Source: Novipirellula sp052161655 (GTDB taxonomy: Bacteria > Planctomycetota > Planctomycetia > Pirellulales > Pirellulaceae). Taken from it: 64,000 bases of DNA. The notes beneath the pieces are model-generated. The model ran no database searches. It was not told where the DNA came from and was given only the letters and a program-made list of their open reading frames with translations. Position numbers and translations under genes: made by a program. Below, piece by piece: positions 28,363 to 37,672 of this stretch; within the stretch, counting starts at the first letter, position 1, and each line of letters begins with the position of its first letter. The stretch spans positions 5,580,001-5,644,000 of the forward strand of contig NZ_CP197418.1 of the NCBI RefSeq assembly GCF_052161655.1, read 5' to 3'.

Positions 28363-30159
28363 TCACCCAGGCGGCGCGGCTGCGGGAGCCGTTGCTGCGG
28401 CAGCCGCATTCGGGTCCGCAGCAGCCGGAGGCGCTGTTGCGGGCGGCACCGTTGCGGGCGGAGTTGTCCCGTTCGGTTGATTTGTAGCCGGAGGCGGATT
28501 TGTTGCCGGAGGCGATGGCTCCACTGCGGCTGGCGGTGTTGCCGGTTCAGGTACCACGGGCGGTTTCGGTGTGCCGTCTCCGCCAACTGTCGGCGTTGGC
28601 AGACTGTCGCTTGTTGTCGTTGGCTTATCGCCAACGAGTCCTTCGACGACGGTTTCTTGGTCGACTTGATCGACTCCGAGCTTTGCTTTATTCGGTGGAT
28701 TGTAAATGTAGATCAATCCATAAACTTCAACATCGATATCGTAGGGGTTTTCCGTCGCTGGACCTTGCTCGGTCATCATCGCTCCACCACCCATTCCGCC
28801 CATGCCACCGTCCATTGAGTCCATTCCCGCACTTTCTCCGGCACCAAACCCACCACCGCTGGGAGCACCGAAACCACCACCTCCTCCTCCTCCGCCGCCG
28901 TCCATACTGTCCATTCCCCCCATTCCGTCGCCGCCACCGGCTGCTGCGGACGAAGCACCTGCGGGAAGCAAGCGAACTTGTTTGACTTCGATCATTAAGG
29001 GAGCACTTCCACAGGCGGCGATCAAATCGGGAACCGATCGTTGGTCCATTCGCACTGCCATCATCACGGGAACTCGTTTCGCAACCGCCAAATTCACATC
29101 GGAAGGCGAATCACTATCAAGCGCTGAACGAAGCGCTGAACCCGTAATCGGAACATAGTCGGTTCCAACGTATCGATTGTCGCCGGGATCAGTCATCACT
29201 CCCATGTCGCCGCCCATCGAGTCCATGCCCATCGAATCCATTCCCATGCCCATGTCGCTTCCCATGCCCATGTCATCCATGCCCATTCCATCCATCCCCA
29301 TCCCTGCGGTTTGTGAAGAAACCTGCTTGATGATACCGGGGCTGACGTTGACAGAGCGACCAATCTTGATCGTCTTTATCTCGCGAATCTTCGCTTCGAA
29401 TGCTTCTTTCGCATCAATATTGACGGTGTCGATGATTTGCAGCATCTGTTTCAAAATCCATACGTTCTCTTGCGAGTAATACACTTGCAAGGTTGACGGA
29501 CGCGATCCACGCCAAGGGAACAAATCCATCAGAAGTTGCTGCTGGCTCCCGTCACTCCACACAACCAACGGCTCGTTCTTGGTCCCCGAAATGTTAATCC
29601 GAGGTGCCATCAAGCCGCGAATCCCCGATTTGTCATCCAGCGAAGGGCTGAATGTTGGGTCAAACTGGGCTGTCCATTTCGCGCGAGCAATCGTAGCAAT
29701 CTCTGGCAAAATCAAGCCGATGTAGTAGCGATACCGATTCAACAAGAACGCTTCCTTCTCTTGTCCTTCCTCTGGCGGATATTGGACATAACGTTCGATT
29801 GGGATCAAATCTTTGAACTCATCAACGAAGTCTTGCTGCAACTCCAAAGGCCAAGTCAACAGACTGCGTTGCCGTGCATACATCTCTGTCCATGCTTCGA
29901 GCACCTCTTCTTCGCGGGTTTCAATCAATGCCCGCATCATCTCATGCGACTTCTCGTTGGGATGCGTCGAAAGCTCGCTTTGCAAACTTGTTACCGACGT
30001 GAATGCACTCTTGATCTTGGACTGTTGTGAATCAGCCTCGTCCTGCAGACTCGAAGTCGACATATACCAAACGGCAATCGAGACGATCGCAACGAACCCG
30101 GCACCGATCCAGAAACCGTAACGCAGCACACCGGCAAGTTGTTCTTTTAGTTGTCCCAT
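28363..30159 (-). CDS. Bitopic membrane protein, PilO/GspM-like position, with Met/Gly-rich regions
   Basis: 598 residues. Short cytoplasmic N terminus, one membrane segment (about 14-32, FWIGAGFVAIVSIAVWYM), a coiled coil, then an extracytoplasmic region. Two low-complexity blocks, rich in Met, Gly, Asp and Ser, lie at about 277-327 and 408-460. The tail from about 520 is Pro/Ala/Thr-rich and ends AAAAATAPAAAPPG. The membrane layout and place after the PilM-like gene match PilO, but no family signature was read directly. The low-complexity blocks are in frame and could vary by slippage. Confidence 0.75.
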   Translation of the reverse strand: MGQLKEQLAGVLRYGFWIGAGFVAIVSIAVWYMSTSSLQDEADSQQSKIKSAFTSVTSLQSELSTHPNEKSHEMMRALIETREEEVLEAWTEMYARQRSLLTWPLELQQDFVDEFKDLIPIERYVQYPPEEGQEKEAFLLNRYRYYIGLILPEIATIARAKWTAQFDPTFSPSLDDKSGIRGLMAPRINISGTKNEPLVVWSDGSQQQLLMDLFPWRGSRPSTLQVYYSQENVWILKQMLQIIDTVNIDAKEAFEAKIREIKTIKIGRSVNVSPGIIKQVSSQTAGMGMDGMGMDDMGMGSDMGMGMDSMGMDSMGGDMGVMTDPGDNRYVGTDYVPITGSALRSALDSDSPSDVNLAVAKRVPVMMAVRMDQRSVPDLIAACGSAPLMIEVKQVRLLPAGASSAAAGGGDGMGGMDSMDGGGGGGGGGFGAPSGGGFGAGESAGMDSMDGGMGGMGGGAMMTEQGPATENPYDIDVEVYGLIYIYNPPNKAKLGVDQVDQETVVEGLVGDKPTTTSDSLPTPTVGGDGTPKPPVVPEPATPPAAVEPSPPATNPPPATNQPNGTTPPATVPPATAPPAAADPNAAAAATAPAAAPPG

Positions 30160-30329
30160 GGGAAACTCTAACGCTTTGAATATCGGAGCGGGAAAAGATT
30201 GGAAAAAGCAGAATGCTTGATTCTGCGATCACGCCCGTGATCACCCTGCGTTCCAGCGTGATGATCGGGGCTTTGGACATGTCGCTGCGGTTGTGGCGAT
30301 ACGACAAATCCGATTTGCGTGTTGTCTGT

Positions 30330-32486
30330 TTACTGCGTGTTCATCGCGACGCTCGCGTCGGCACCCGCTTCGGCTTCCTCGGCTGCCTTCGCTTCTTCCG
30401 CAGCCTTTTTCTTGGCCTCGATGCGATCGGACAACATTGATGGCTGCCAAATCACTTGGTAATCAAAGTCAAGTCGAAGCACACTGAGTGTGGGTGGCGT
30501 CCTGACGATCTCCTCGAGATCATCGATCGTTTTACCCTCGGGGAAATTTCGCTCGTCGATCTGCATCTGAGCTTTCATAACCTCTTCTTGGTCATAAAGA
30601 GGGTTCTTAATCACCACGGTCGTCGGTTTGTCATCACGAAGCAGCAGCGGATAGGAAAGACCATATTCCTGAGGGGTGAAGCTGATCTTATTGCCCTCTT
30701 CGTCGGGCAGGACGATCGGTTTTTCAAAAAAGTTAGTGGTCAATAGATTACGAACATGGTTACTACCTTCACGACCCATTCGTTTAGGGCTGTTGTAATA
30801 GTGGTATCCAGTCAACTGAATGACCCAACCAGGCCCCGAAGGACCTTCCAATGCGTTGAGTTCTTCAACATCCACCTTGCGTCCCGTGATCTTGGCCCAG
30901 CTAAGCATTTCTTCTTTGTAACGGGCCTTAACGGCGTCGGTATACCAAGTTGCCACATCTTCGAGGTGTTTCGTTTCAACCTGCGTGATATGAATCGCCT
31001 TGCGGTCTTCGTACGGCTTGCGATCTTTGGGTTCGGGCATCTCGCCGTTGGGGTAGTCTTCTCGGGGGATCATGCCATTAATCGCGCGCAGCATCTCGAG
31101 CCAGACTAAACGCCGCTCGGCATTTCCCGAGACTTCTTTGCCAAGTGCATTGAGGAACGTTAACTTCGCCTCGAGAGTTTGATCCTCGGTCTTGTGTTCC
31201 GAAGAGTAACTCGACATCTGTTGCACGACCCCTTGAGCCCCGTCCCACAGATCAGGATGTGTGACTTCCCAGTTTTTCTCGGTCAGAAAATAGTGACCAA
31301 TCATGCCAAGCAGCAAAGCCGCAAGGGCAAGCAGCGTCCACGGTTTCTTGGCCCGAATCATCCGCTCGGTCAAAATCTCCTGAGGCACCAAAGAGGCGTG
31401 CACTTGGGCTAGATCGAGGCCTTGCAGACAAAGTCCATAACAGACCGCAAAGGTTGGTGCGTTATCGCGGAAGGTTGGGATCGCCAAAACATCGTCGCCG
31501 GTCAACCGATTGAATCGGTCGAGTGTATCGACTTCGAAACCAAGGTTTTTGCTCAAATACGCAGCCAAACCGGGCATTTTGACAGTGTTACCCGCGACAA
31601 CCATCCCGGTGACATTGGCTTGTTTGTCGATGCTGCGGAAAAATCCAATCGAACGCTGGACTTCGGTCACCAAGTCATTGAAAACCGGACGCATCGTTTG
31701 GAAGATCAACTTTGGATCGACCGCTTCGCGAGCGTTGCGTTTGAGATGCTCGGCCTTGGCAAAGGTAAGCTTCAAGTCCTTTGTCAATTGACGGGTAAAG
31801 TGGTTACCACCGATCGGCATACTTCGCTGCCAGATGCGGAAACCGTTCGTGATGATCAAATCACTCGAGTCCGTGCCAATCGAAAGCAGGACGAGCGAAT
31901 CGGGCGGGTTGTCGACGTCAAACGCTTCGTTGGCCAACCGTTCATGCAAACGGTCAAACGCAATCATATTGTAGAGCGCTAACGGAGCGAGTTGGATTTG
32001 GTCAACTTCGATGTCAGCGTCGACAAACGGTTGCAATTGGCGATAAACCTGATCGCGTTTCATCGCGAACAAGCCAACCTCACTTTCCAACGCGTAGCCT
32101 TCCTCGATCAAACTGCCCGGCATCATCTGGTGATCCCAGACCACGTCAGCCAAGTCAAAAGGAATCTGTTGGCGAGCCTCGTAGCGAACGATATCGGCGA
32201 CCTTCTTCAGCTCGACTGGCGGTGGCTTAAAGAATTTTGCCAAACCGGTTTGACCAGGAACGCTGATTACGACCTTTTCATTGAAGCCGTCATTGCGATC
32301 AAGCAGTTGGTTGATCGCATCGGCTATCAGTTCCTCAGGCACCGCTTCGGGCTGGCTAAGAATCTTGGGGTATTCAATGAAATCGAAAGCATCCGCGACC
32401 ACTTCGTCATCCACGATCGAACAACGCAGCGCTTTAAGTGCCGATTGGCCGATTTCGATTCCCCATACACCGGAGCTAGAAGCCAT
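30330..32486 (-). CDS. pilM: PilM-like actin-fold protein fused to a PilN-like membrane/periplasmic part
   Basis: 718 residues; GAGAAAG precedes the ATG. The first 350 residues are PilM-like: VWGIEIGQSALKALR, the nucleotide-binding-fold segments VVISVPGQTGLAKFF and VVAGNTVKMPGL, and the typical RYEARQQIPFDLADVVWD. PilM normally ends there as a soluble protein that binds the PilN tail. Here a basic stretch and one membrane segment (about 382-402, TLLALAALLLGMIGHYFL) follow, then about 310 extracytoplasmic residues ending in a Lys/Glu/Ala-rich tail. This equals a PilM-PilN fusion, or the layout of GspL in type II secretion. It leads a three-gene unit for an inner-membrane assembly platform. Confidence 0.88.
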   Translation of the reverse strand: MASSSGVWGIEIGQSALKALRCSIVDDEVVADAFDFIEYPKILSQPEAVPEELIADAINQLLDRNDGFNEKVVISVPGQTGLAKFFKPPPVELKKVADIVRYEARQQIPFDLADVVWDHQMMPGSLIEEGYALESEVGLFAMKRDQVYRQLQPFVDADIEVDQIQLAPLALYNMIAFDRLHERLANEAFDVDNPPDSLVLLSIGTDSSDLIITNGFRIWQRSMPIGGNHFTRQLTKDLKLTFAKAEHLKRNAREAVDPKLIFQTMRPVFNDLVTEVQRSIGFFRSIDKQANVTGMVVAGNTVKMPGLAAYLSKNLGFEVDTLDRFNRLTGDDVLAIPTFRDNAPTFAVCYGLCLQGLDLAQVHASLVPQEILTERMIRAKKPWTLLALAALLLGMIGHYFLTEKNWEVTHPDLWDGAQGVVQQMSSYSSEHKTEDQTLEAKLTFLNALGKEVSGNAERRLVWLEMLRAINGMIPREDYPNGEMPEPKDRKPYEDRKAIHITQVETKHLEDVATWYTDAVKARYKEEMLSWAKITGRKVDVEELNALEGPSGPGWVIQLTGYHYYNSPKRMGREGSNHVRNLLTTNFFEKPIVLPDEEGNKISFTPQEYGLSYPLLLRDDKPTTVVIKNPLYDQEEVMKAQMQIDERNFPEGKTIDDLEEIVRTPPTLSVLRLDFDYQVIWQPSMLSDRIEAKKKAAEEAKAAEEAEAGADASVAMNTQ

Positions 32487-33437
32487 TTAATCTTTCTCGT
32501 GGATTGCGTCAGAGAGAATGTTTGTCAACGAATAGGATGAGCGGGATAAGGTAATGCGTCCCAAAGCGTTAACGCGTGGGTTCGCGAGTCGATTTAGCGT
32601 TTTCGACACCGGCGAAGGCATTCGCATTCCATTGTAAAGGCTCGCGAGCGCCATTGCACTGTGTTTCAGGACGAAATTCCGTCTTTGTTTCGCTGAAACG
32701 ACCGGTTCTGAATGTGCCGAGGCTCATACACGGCACGCTACTACTGAATTTTAACGATCAACTACAAAATCGTCCACGATTCGCCGGCAGTAATCGATTC
32801 TGTAGTGTAACACGCGAAGTCATTTTCGATGGCAAAAGTGTTTTGGATTCGCACTGCCAAGCAAGCTCACGTCTTGGGCCAAACCGCCGGAAAATCCGGT
32901 TGTGACGAATATGCCGATTCCCACAACCGCGTCATGCCCCCAGTGGCAGGCAAAGGCTGGCGATGCACAAACGTCGCGACACACAAAAGAGACTGCTGCT
33001 TTAGTTAGCCGTTTTGGCGCTAGCCACGGTTTCGTGACCATCCAACCAGGGCTAGCGGGCTGTTGACTTAGTGAGCCGCTCGCGCGTGAGGTGCCGGGTT
33101 CCACGCAGCACCCGGTGCCTTACGGCCCACGGCTCACCTCGGCAGCGGTCTGTTCCCAGTTGCCATCGACTTCGGAGCCAAATGGGTGGGCTTCATTGCG
33201 GGCGGGGATTGTGGTCCTGTTTTTGGAACGTTTTACTCGCGGCGCCGTAGAAATTCGCTTGGCTTGGTGTCGCAAGTCGCACGTTCCGGCAAGAATAGAC
33301 GAAAACCTGAACGAGCTATCGGATTCGCCGTAAATGACTCCCCGCTTGGCTGAAATCAGTGCAATGATTGATCAGCGGCAAATACGATAGCTGGATCGTA
33401 ACGAATCGACCCCCTCTTAACTCAAATTTAGTTTGTT
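32487..33437. other. Gene-poor gap of 951 bp with degraded repeats
   Basis: No frame here resembles a protein. It separates the start of the minus-strand PilM-like operon from the plus-strand GH38-like gene, so it must hold both promoters. A repeat of the 115 bp family lies at 33057-33139, directly preceded by a palindromic CCGTTTTGGCGCTAGCC motif (33010-33026) and AGGGCTAGCG at 33049. Confidence 0.5.
33057..33139 (+). repeat. 115 bp repeat family, copy lacking its right end
   Basis: GGGCTGTTGACTTAGTGAGC to CCCACGGCTCACC matches the left end and core of the copies at 17431 and 46224. The right flank with TAAATCAAC is missing, so the copy is truncated or diverged. Confidence 0.75.
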
Positions 33438-36296
33438 ATGGCGAGCCTCGACGAGTGCTGTATTTTGATCCCTGTTTCGACCCTAGAGGATTTTCCGAAA
33501 CATGCTTCTGAGGATGATGCGAAAAGTTTGCTGGCGGCATGGAGCGTGCTTTGGCACCCCAAATTAGTTGCCGCATCCCGGCAAACGCCGACGTGGTATC
33601 GCGCTGACAGCCCTCCTGAACTCGATCGCGGCAGCCGTGTGATTGTGGTTCCGACCCTCAGTACGTCACAGTTGCCCGCGGATTTCGAAGCCAACTGCCG
33701 CGCCAACGAATCCATCCAGTGGATTACGGGAGCCAACCGCAGCGAGATGCTGCGAACGCTCGGATTGTCGCAAGCCGCAGAAACGCTTCAAGCGGAACAA
33801 CGCACCGTCGCAGCCGAAGACTTCTTTGCGCTTGGCTATGCGATGCTGCAAATCCAGATAATGACGCGGCGACTTCGTTACACGAGCAACTTGGACGAGA
33901 TCCATTTTCAAACCAAGCTTGTCACCGCGGCAGAGGCTTTTGTTGCCGGAAACGCCGCCGAATGCGTCTCGGCACTGCACGATTGCTACGACGCTTTGGC
34001 CGAAGAACGAGACCATTACTTTTCGTCGGATCCCCATCTGGTCGATTTGACGCTGATTTCAGAGTCGACGCTTCCGTCATTTTTCGAATCGCTGCAAACG
34101 GATGGCAATCGCAACCATTCGAGTGACGCGGAATCCCCCACCGCGTCTCCAACCGCGGTGCTGGCGACGCCACGCAACGTGTTGATCGATGCTCCGATGG
34201 CCGCAGCGATTGCAAATTCGAACCACGAGGACCTCGACCGACTCCGCAGCCAACTGTCGGACGCCACATTGGGCTGGGCCGGCGGCGGATTGGGCGGCGA
34301 TGTGAGCCTCGATGCGCTGACTTACTCGGATACCGAACAAGCGATCGCAAACGCCTTCGAAGAAACAGCGACTCTGATCCAGGTACGTCCGCCCGTTTAC
34401 GCACGATTCTCCGGGACAACTCCCTCCGATATGACCAAAGTCATCTCATCGCTGGGCGTCGAAGGGATGATCTCTGTCGATTTTGAAAACGGCAGCGGCT
34501 ATGGCGACGAGGCAAAAGTCGTCCGCAACAGCGGCGGTGTCGAAGTCCATGCATTGACCGCCAAACCCATTGATGCGTCAGGCGAAGTGGCTTTCTTAGC
34601 ACTCGGGCCTCGTTTGGGCGAAGCGATCGACAGCGGTGAAATCGCGACCGGTCTACTGGTTCATTGGCCAGGCTACGAGAGCGACAGCTACAAAGACGTT
34701 CGCCGCGTCGCGTCGTGGAGTTTGGTGCTGGGACGATTCTGGAATCTCGCCGAATACTTTCGCAGCGGAGAACAGCCCTACCATCACGACCCCAGCGGCG
34801 CCGCATCGAGTGGAGCGGACAGTGCACTGGTCTCGCATGTTGCCGATGGAATCGCCAATTCGATTTCGACGATGGTCAAGCAAACTCAACAATCGATTAC
34901 GAATCAAAACGTTGCGAATCTCAACGCCATGATCTCATTGGCTTCCGGAAAAACGTCGACGGAAACATCGCCCAATCCAAACCAAACAATCTTAAAATCG
35001 ATCGGACTGAAGCCTAGCGACAAGGGTGCGAATGTTTGTTTGATCAACCCGACGCCGTGCCCCGTGCGTCGCACCGTCGCGATCAATGGAACCGCGGCCA
35101 AGGAAGAGCATATTTATGCGTCTACCGGAAGCGGCGTTCAATCGTTGGTGACCGTGGACGTACCCGCGTTTGGATTCTCCGTCGCTCGCAGTGAATCAGG
35201 GGGCGGATCCAATGGGCGGTCGCTTGGCCAACGCTTTCGCGACGTTTTCCGAGGCGGCGGGAAGCTTTGTGCCGTCGATGGCGTGTTGCAAAACGCGTTT
35301 GTCGAAGTCGCGATCGATCCGGAAACCGGCGGCATCAAGGGTGGCTACAGCGGGACGTCTCGAGGCAATCGTTTCTCAATGCGTTTGGTCGCCGTGGCCG
35401 GGACGAAAAAGAAAACACCAGAAAACGAACCGCTGATGAAATGCGATCAGATGAAAACGATGGTCGCCAAAGCGGAACACGGAATCATTCGCACCACCGG
35501 CCACCTCGCCCATCCCAACGGGGAAAAGATCGCCGCCTATGAATTGGATTACGAGATCACTCGCGGCAACCGCATGGTTCATGTCCATGGAAAAATTGAT
35601 CTGCTCTCTAAACTCGAGGGCAACCCGTGGCAACACTACATCGCCGCACGATGCGCCGTCGCCAACGAAGCGGTCTCGTATCGGATGATCTTGCGAGACA
35701 AGATGCACCGTACCTCCAGCCGGCGCATCGTCGCACCGCTGGGAGTGATGCTGGACGAGTCCGATCGCCAAACGTTAGTTGCGTCCGCAGGTTTGGCCTA
35801 TCATCGACGTGTCGAGGATCGCTTTTTGGACACTCTTTTGCAGGTCCAAGGTGAAACGCAACACGAGTTTTCGATTCACTATGGTTTCGATGTGCCCAGT
35901 CCTGTGATGGCCGCGCGTAGCGTTTTGAGCGAACCGATCGAAGCCACGGTCGAAGCGGTTGGACCGGATGCTTCACGCGGATGGTTGATTCACGCAGCTC
36001 CCAATACCGTGCTTGTAGCAGACATCGATTGCCGAAACGATGGTGACGGTAAATTGTTCGCGGTTGTTCGTTTGATTCAAACACGTTCACAGTCTTGCAG
36101 CGCTACGATTCGCTTTTGTCGAAACGTCGTCGCCGCAGTCAAATTAGACAACCGTGGTAAACTTGATACCGACGCAATGCTGAGGCGACTGAAAGAACAA
36201 TCCGAGTCCCCCGGTTTGGAATTCGCAGAGGACCGTATCAAAGTGAGTGTCGCAGGGCACGAAGTGGTCGACGTATTAATTCAGTTCGACGCGTAG
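33438..36296 (+). CDS. Large protein with glycoside hydrolase 38-like features
   Basis: 952 residues, no signal peptide. The C-terminal half carries motifs seen after the catalytic domain of GH38 alpha-mannosidases: NPTPCPVRRTV near 535, then NAFVEVAIDPETGGIKGGY near 620, ahead of a beta-sandwich. The N-terminal half includes WHPKLVAASRQTPTWYRADSP and HWPGYESDSYKDVRRVASW, but I do not see the HxD metal site that opens true GH38 domains, so catalysis is unproven. It is followed after 15 bp by a Ser/Thr kinase gene and probably shares its transcript. The family call is tentative. Confidence 0.7.
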   Translation: MASLDECCILIPVSTLEDFPKHASEDDAKSLLAAWSVLWHPKLVAASRQTPTWYRADSPPELDRGSRVIVVPTLSTSQLPADFEANCRANESIQWITGANRSEMLRTLGLSQAAETLQAEQRTVAAEDFFALGYAMLQIQIMTRRLRYTSNLDEIHFQTKLVTAAEAFVAGNAAECVSALHDCYDALAEERDHYFSSDPHLVDLTLISESTLPSFFESLQTDGNRNHSSDAESPTASPTAVLATPRNVLIDAPMAAAIANSNHEDLDRLRSQLSDATLGWAGGGLGGDVSLDALTYSDTEQAIANAFEETATLIQVRPPVYARFSGTTPSDMTKVISSLGVEGMISVDFENGSGYGDEAKVVRNSGGVEVHALTAKPIDASGEVAFLALGPRLGEAIDSGEIATGLLVHWPGYESDSYKDVRRVASWSLVLGRFWNLAEYFRSGEQPYHHDPSGAASSGADSALVSHVADGIANSISTMVKQTQQSITNQNVANLNAMISLASGKTSTETSPNPNQTILKSIGLKPSDKGANVCLINPTPCPVRRTVAINGTAAKEEHIYASTGSGVQSLVTVDVPAFGFSVARSESGGGSNGRSLGQRFRDVFRGGGKLCAVDGVLQNAFVEVAIDPETGGIKGGYSGTSRGNRFSMRLVAVAGTKKKTPENEPLMKCDQMKTMVAKAEHGIIRTTGHLAHPNGEKIAAYELDYEITRGNRMVHVHGKIDLLSKLEGNPWQHYIAARCAVANEAVSYRMILRDKMHRTSSRRIVAPLGVMLDESDRQTLVASAGLAYHRRVEDRFLDTLLQVQGETQHEFSIHYGFDVPSPVMAARSVLSEPIEATVEAVGPDASRGWLIHAAPNTVLVADIDCRNDGDGKLFAVVRLIQTRSQSCSATIRFCRNVVAAVKLDNRGKLDTDAMLRRLKEQSESPGLEFAEDRIKVSVAGHEVVDVLIQFDA

Positions 36297-36311
36297 TGGC
36301 GTTTTCGATTA

Positions 36312-37652
36312 ATGGGAAGCATTGCATTAATGGGCTCCGGTAATTCCAAGCCGATACTCGATTTCAAAGAGGCAACGATCCGTAGCGGATTGGTGTCGCT
36401 GAGGAAATGGAATCGTGTTTCGCAGGCATTGCTGGAAAACACCGGCAATGCCGACGACGACGCGATTGCTGCCGAGTTAATTCAGATTGGATTGATTACC
36501 GAGTACCAAGCACGACAACTCCGCGCTGGACGCACAAAATTCAACCTTGGTCCCTATCTAATTACCGATTGGATTGGGCAAGGCGGCATGGGGCAGGTTT
36601 ATAAAGCCGTGCACAGTGTGATGGGGCGCCAGTGTGCGGTGAAGACACTGCCGCTGGACAAGTTGACATCGGAATCACGCATATCATTCATGCGAGAAAT
36701 TCGGCTGCAGGCTGGCCTGGATTGTCCCTACGTCGTACGAGCTTTTGATGCCGGCCACGACGGCAAAGTAGATTATCTCGTCACCGAGTATGTTCCCGGA
36801 ACCGATTTACGCCGATTGGTCCGCAGCAACGGTCCGTTGACGATGGAACATGCGGCGCTCGTAATCACCCAAGCCGCAATGGGATTGCAATACGCTCATG
36901 ACTTGGGATTGGTGCACCGCGATGTCAAACCGGGCAATATCCTGGTGACTCCCGATGGTCACGCGAAGGTGTCCGACATCGGATTGGCCGCTTACAGTTT
37001 TTCAACCAGCGACGATGATCCCCGTGCTGGCAAAATCGTTGGCACCGCCGACTATTTGTCACCTGAACAGATCCTGAATCCATCCGAGGTCGGTCCGCTT
37101 AGCGACATTTATTCGCTCGGATGCACACTGTATTACGTTGTTGCCGGAAAGGTCCCTTTCCCCGGTGGTAGCGCGCGTGAGAAGTGCAAACGTCATTGTG
37201 AGCAAACACCATGGCATCCTCGCAAATTCTCGCCCGAGTTAACCGAGGACTTCGTCGACGTGATCGCCGACATGATGGAGAAGGATCCGGCAAACAGAAT
37301 TCCCTCGGCAAACGCCGTCGTCGAGCGGCTTGAACCATGGGCCAACAATGCCATCGAGTTTGTGAATCGCCCTATCGATCGGCGATCATGGACGCCACCA
37401 CCGCCTCCCAAGGAACGATCAACCTCGCGCGACGCAAACGAGTTCACGGCGTCGTCCGAGCCGCTAAGCCAATCGGACGGGAACCTTCATTCGTCGTCAC
37501 CTCATCCGATGCCTTACAGTTCACCCAATAGTGCTGAGGTCACGCGGCGTGACAGCCCGCTGCTAACGGTGTTGTTAACCTTGGCAATCGCGATCCCAAT
37601 CAGTCTGCTGATTGGGGCAATCATTGGGTTCCTTGTTCGTGAACGGCTATAA
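36312..37652 (+). CDS. Serine/threonine protein kinase with DIG in place of DFG
   Basis: 446 residues. An N-terminal helical region (to about 75) resembles the short domain found before many planctomycete kinases (AAELIQIGLITEYQARQL). The kinase domain (about 80-345) has IGQGGMGQVYKA, Lys111, catalytic Asp204 in HRDVKPGN, and Asp222 in VSDIGLAA where Phe is replaced by Ile, then GTADYLSPEQI. A Pro/Ser-rich linker leads to one membrane segment (about 417-440) near the C terminus, so the kinase is membrane-anchored. The metal-binding aspartate is kept, so it is probably active. Start may be Met1 or Met7. Lies 15 bp after the GH38-like gene. Confidence 0.9.
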   Translation: MGSIALMGSGNSKPILDFKEATIRSGLVSLRKWNRVSQALLENTGNADDDAIAAELIQIGLITEYQARQLRAGRTKFNLGPYLITDWIGQGGMGQVYKAVHSVMGRQCAVKTLPLDKLTSESRISFMREIRLQAGLDCPYVVRAFDAGHDGKVDYLVTEYVPGTDLRRLVRSNGPLTMEHAALVITQAAMGLQYAHDLGLVHRDVKPGNILVTPDGHAKVSDIGLAAYSFSTSDDDPRAGKIVGTADYLSPEQILNPSEVGPLSDIYSLGCTLYYVVAGKVPFPGGSAREKCKRHCEQTPWHPRKFSPELTEDFVDVIADMMEKDPANRIPSANAVVERLEPWANNAIEFVNRPIDRRSWTPPPPPKERSTSRDANEFTASSEPLSQSDGNLHSSSPHPMPYSSPNSAEVTRRDSPLLTVLLTLAIAIPISLLIGAIIGFLVRERL

Positions 37653-37672
37653 GCAGAAGCCGTCATCGGCCG

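Noticed and set aside
28363..28600. Possible separate plus-strand gene over the Pro/Ala-rich tail region
   Set aside because: The plus-strand frames are mirror images of a repetitive minus-strand coding tail and have no independent support.
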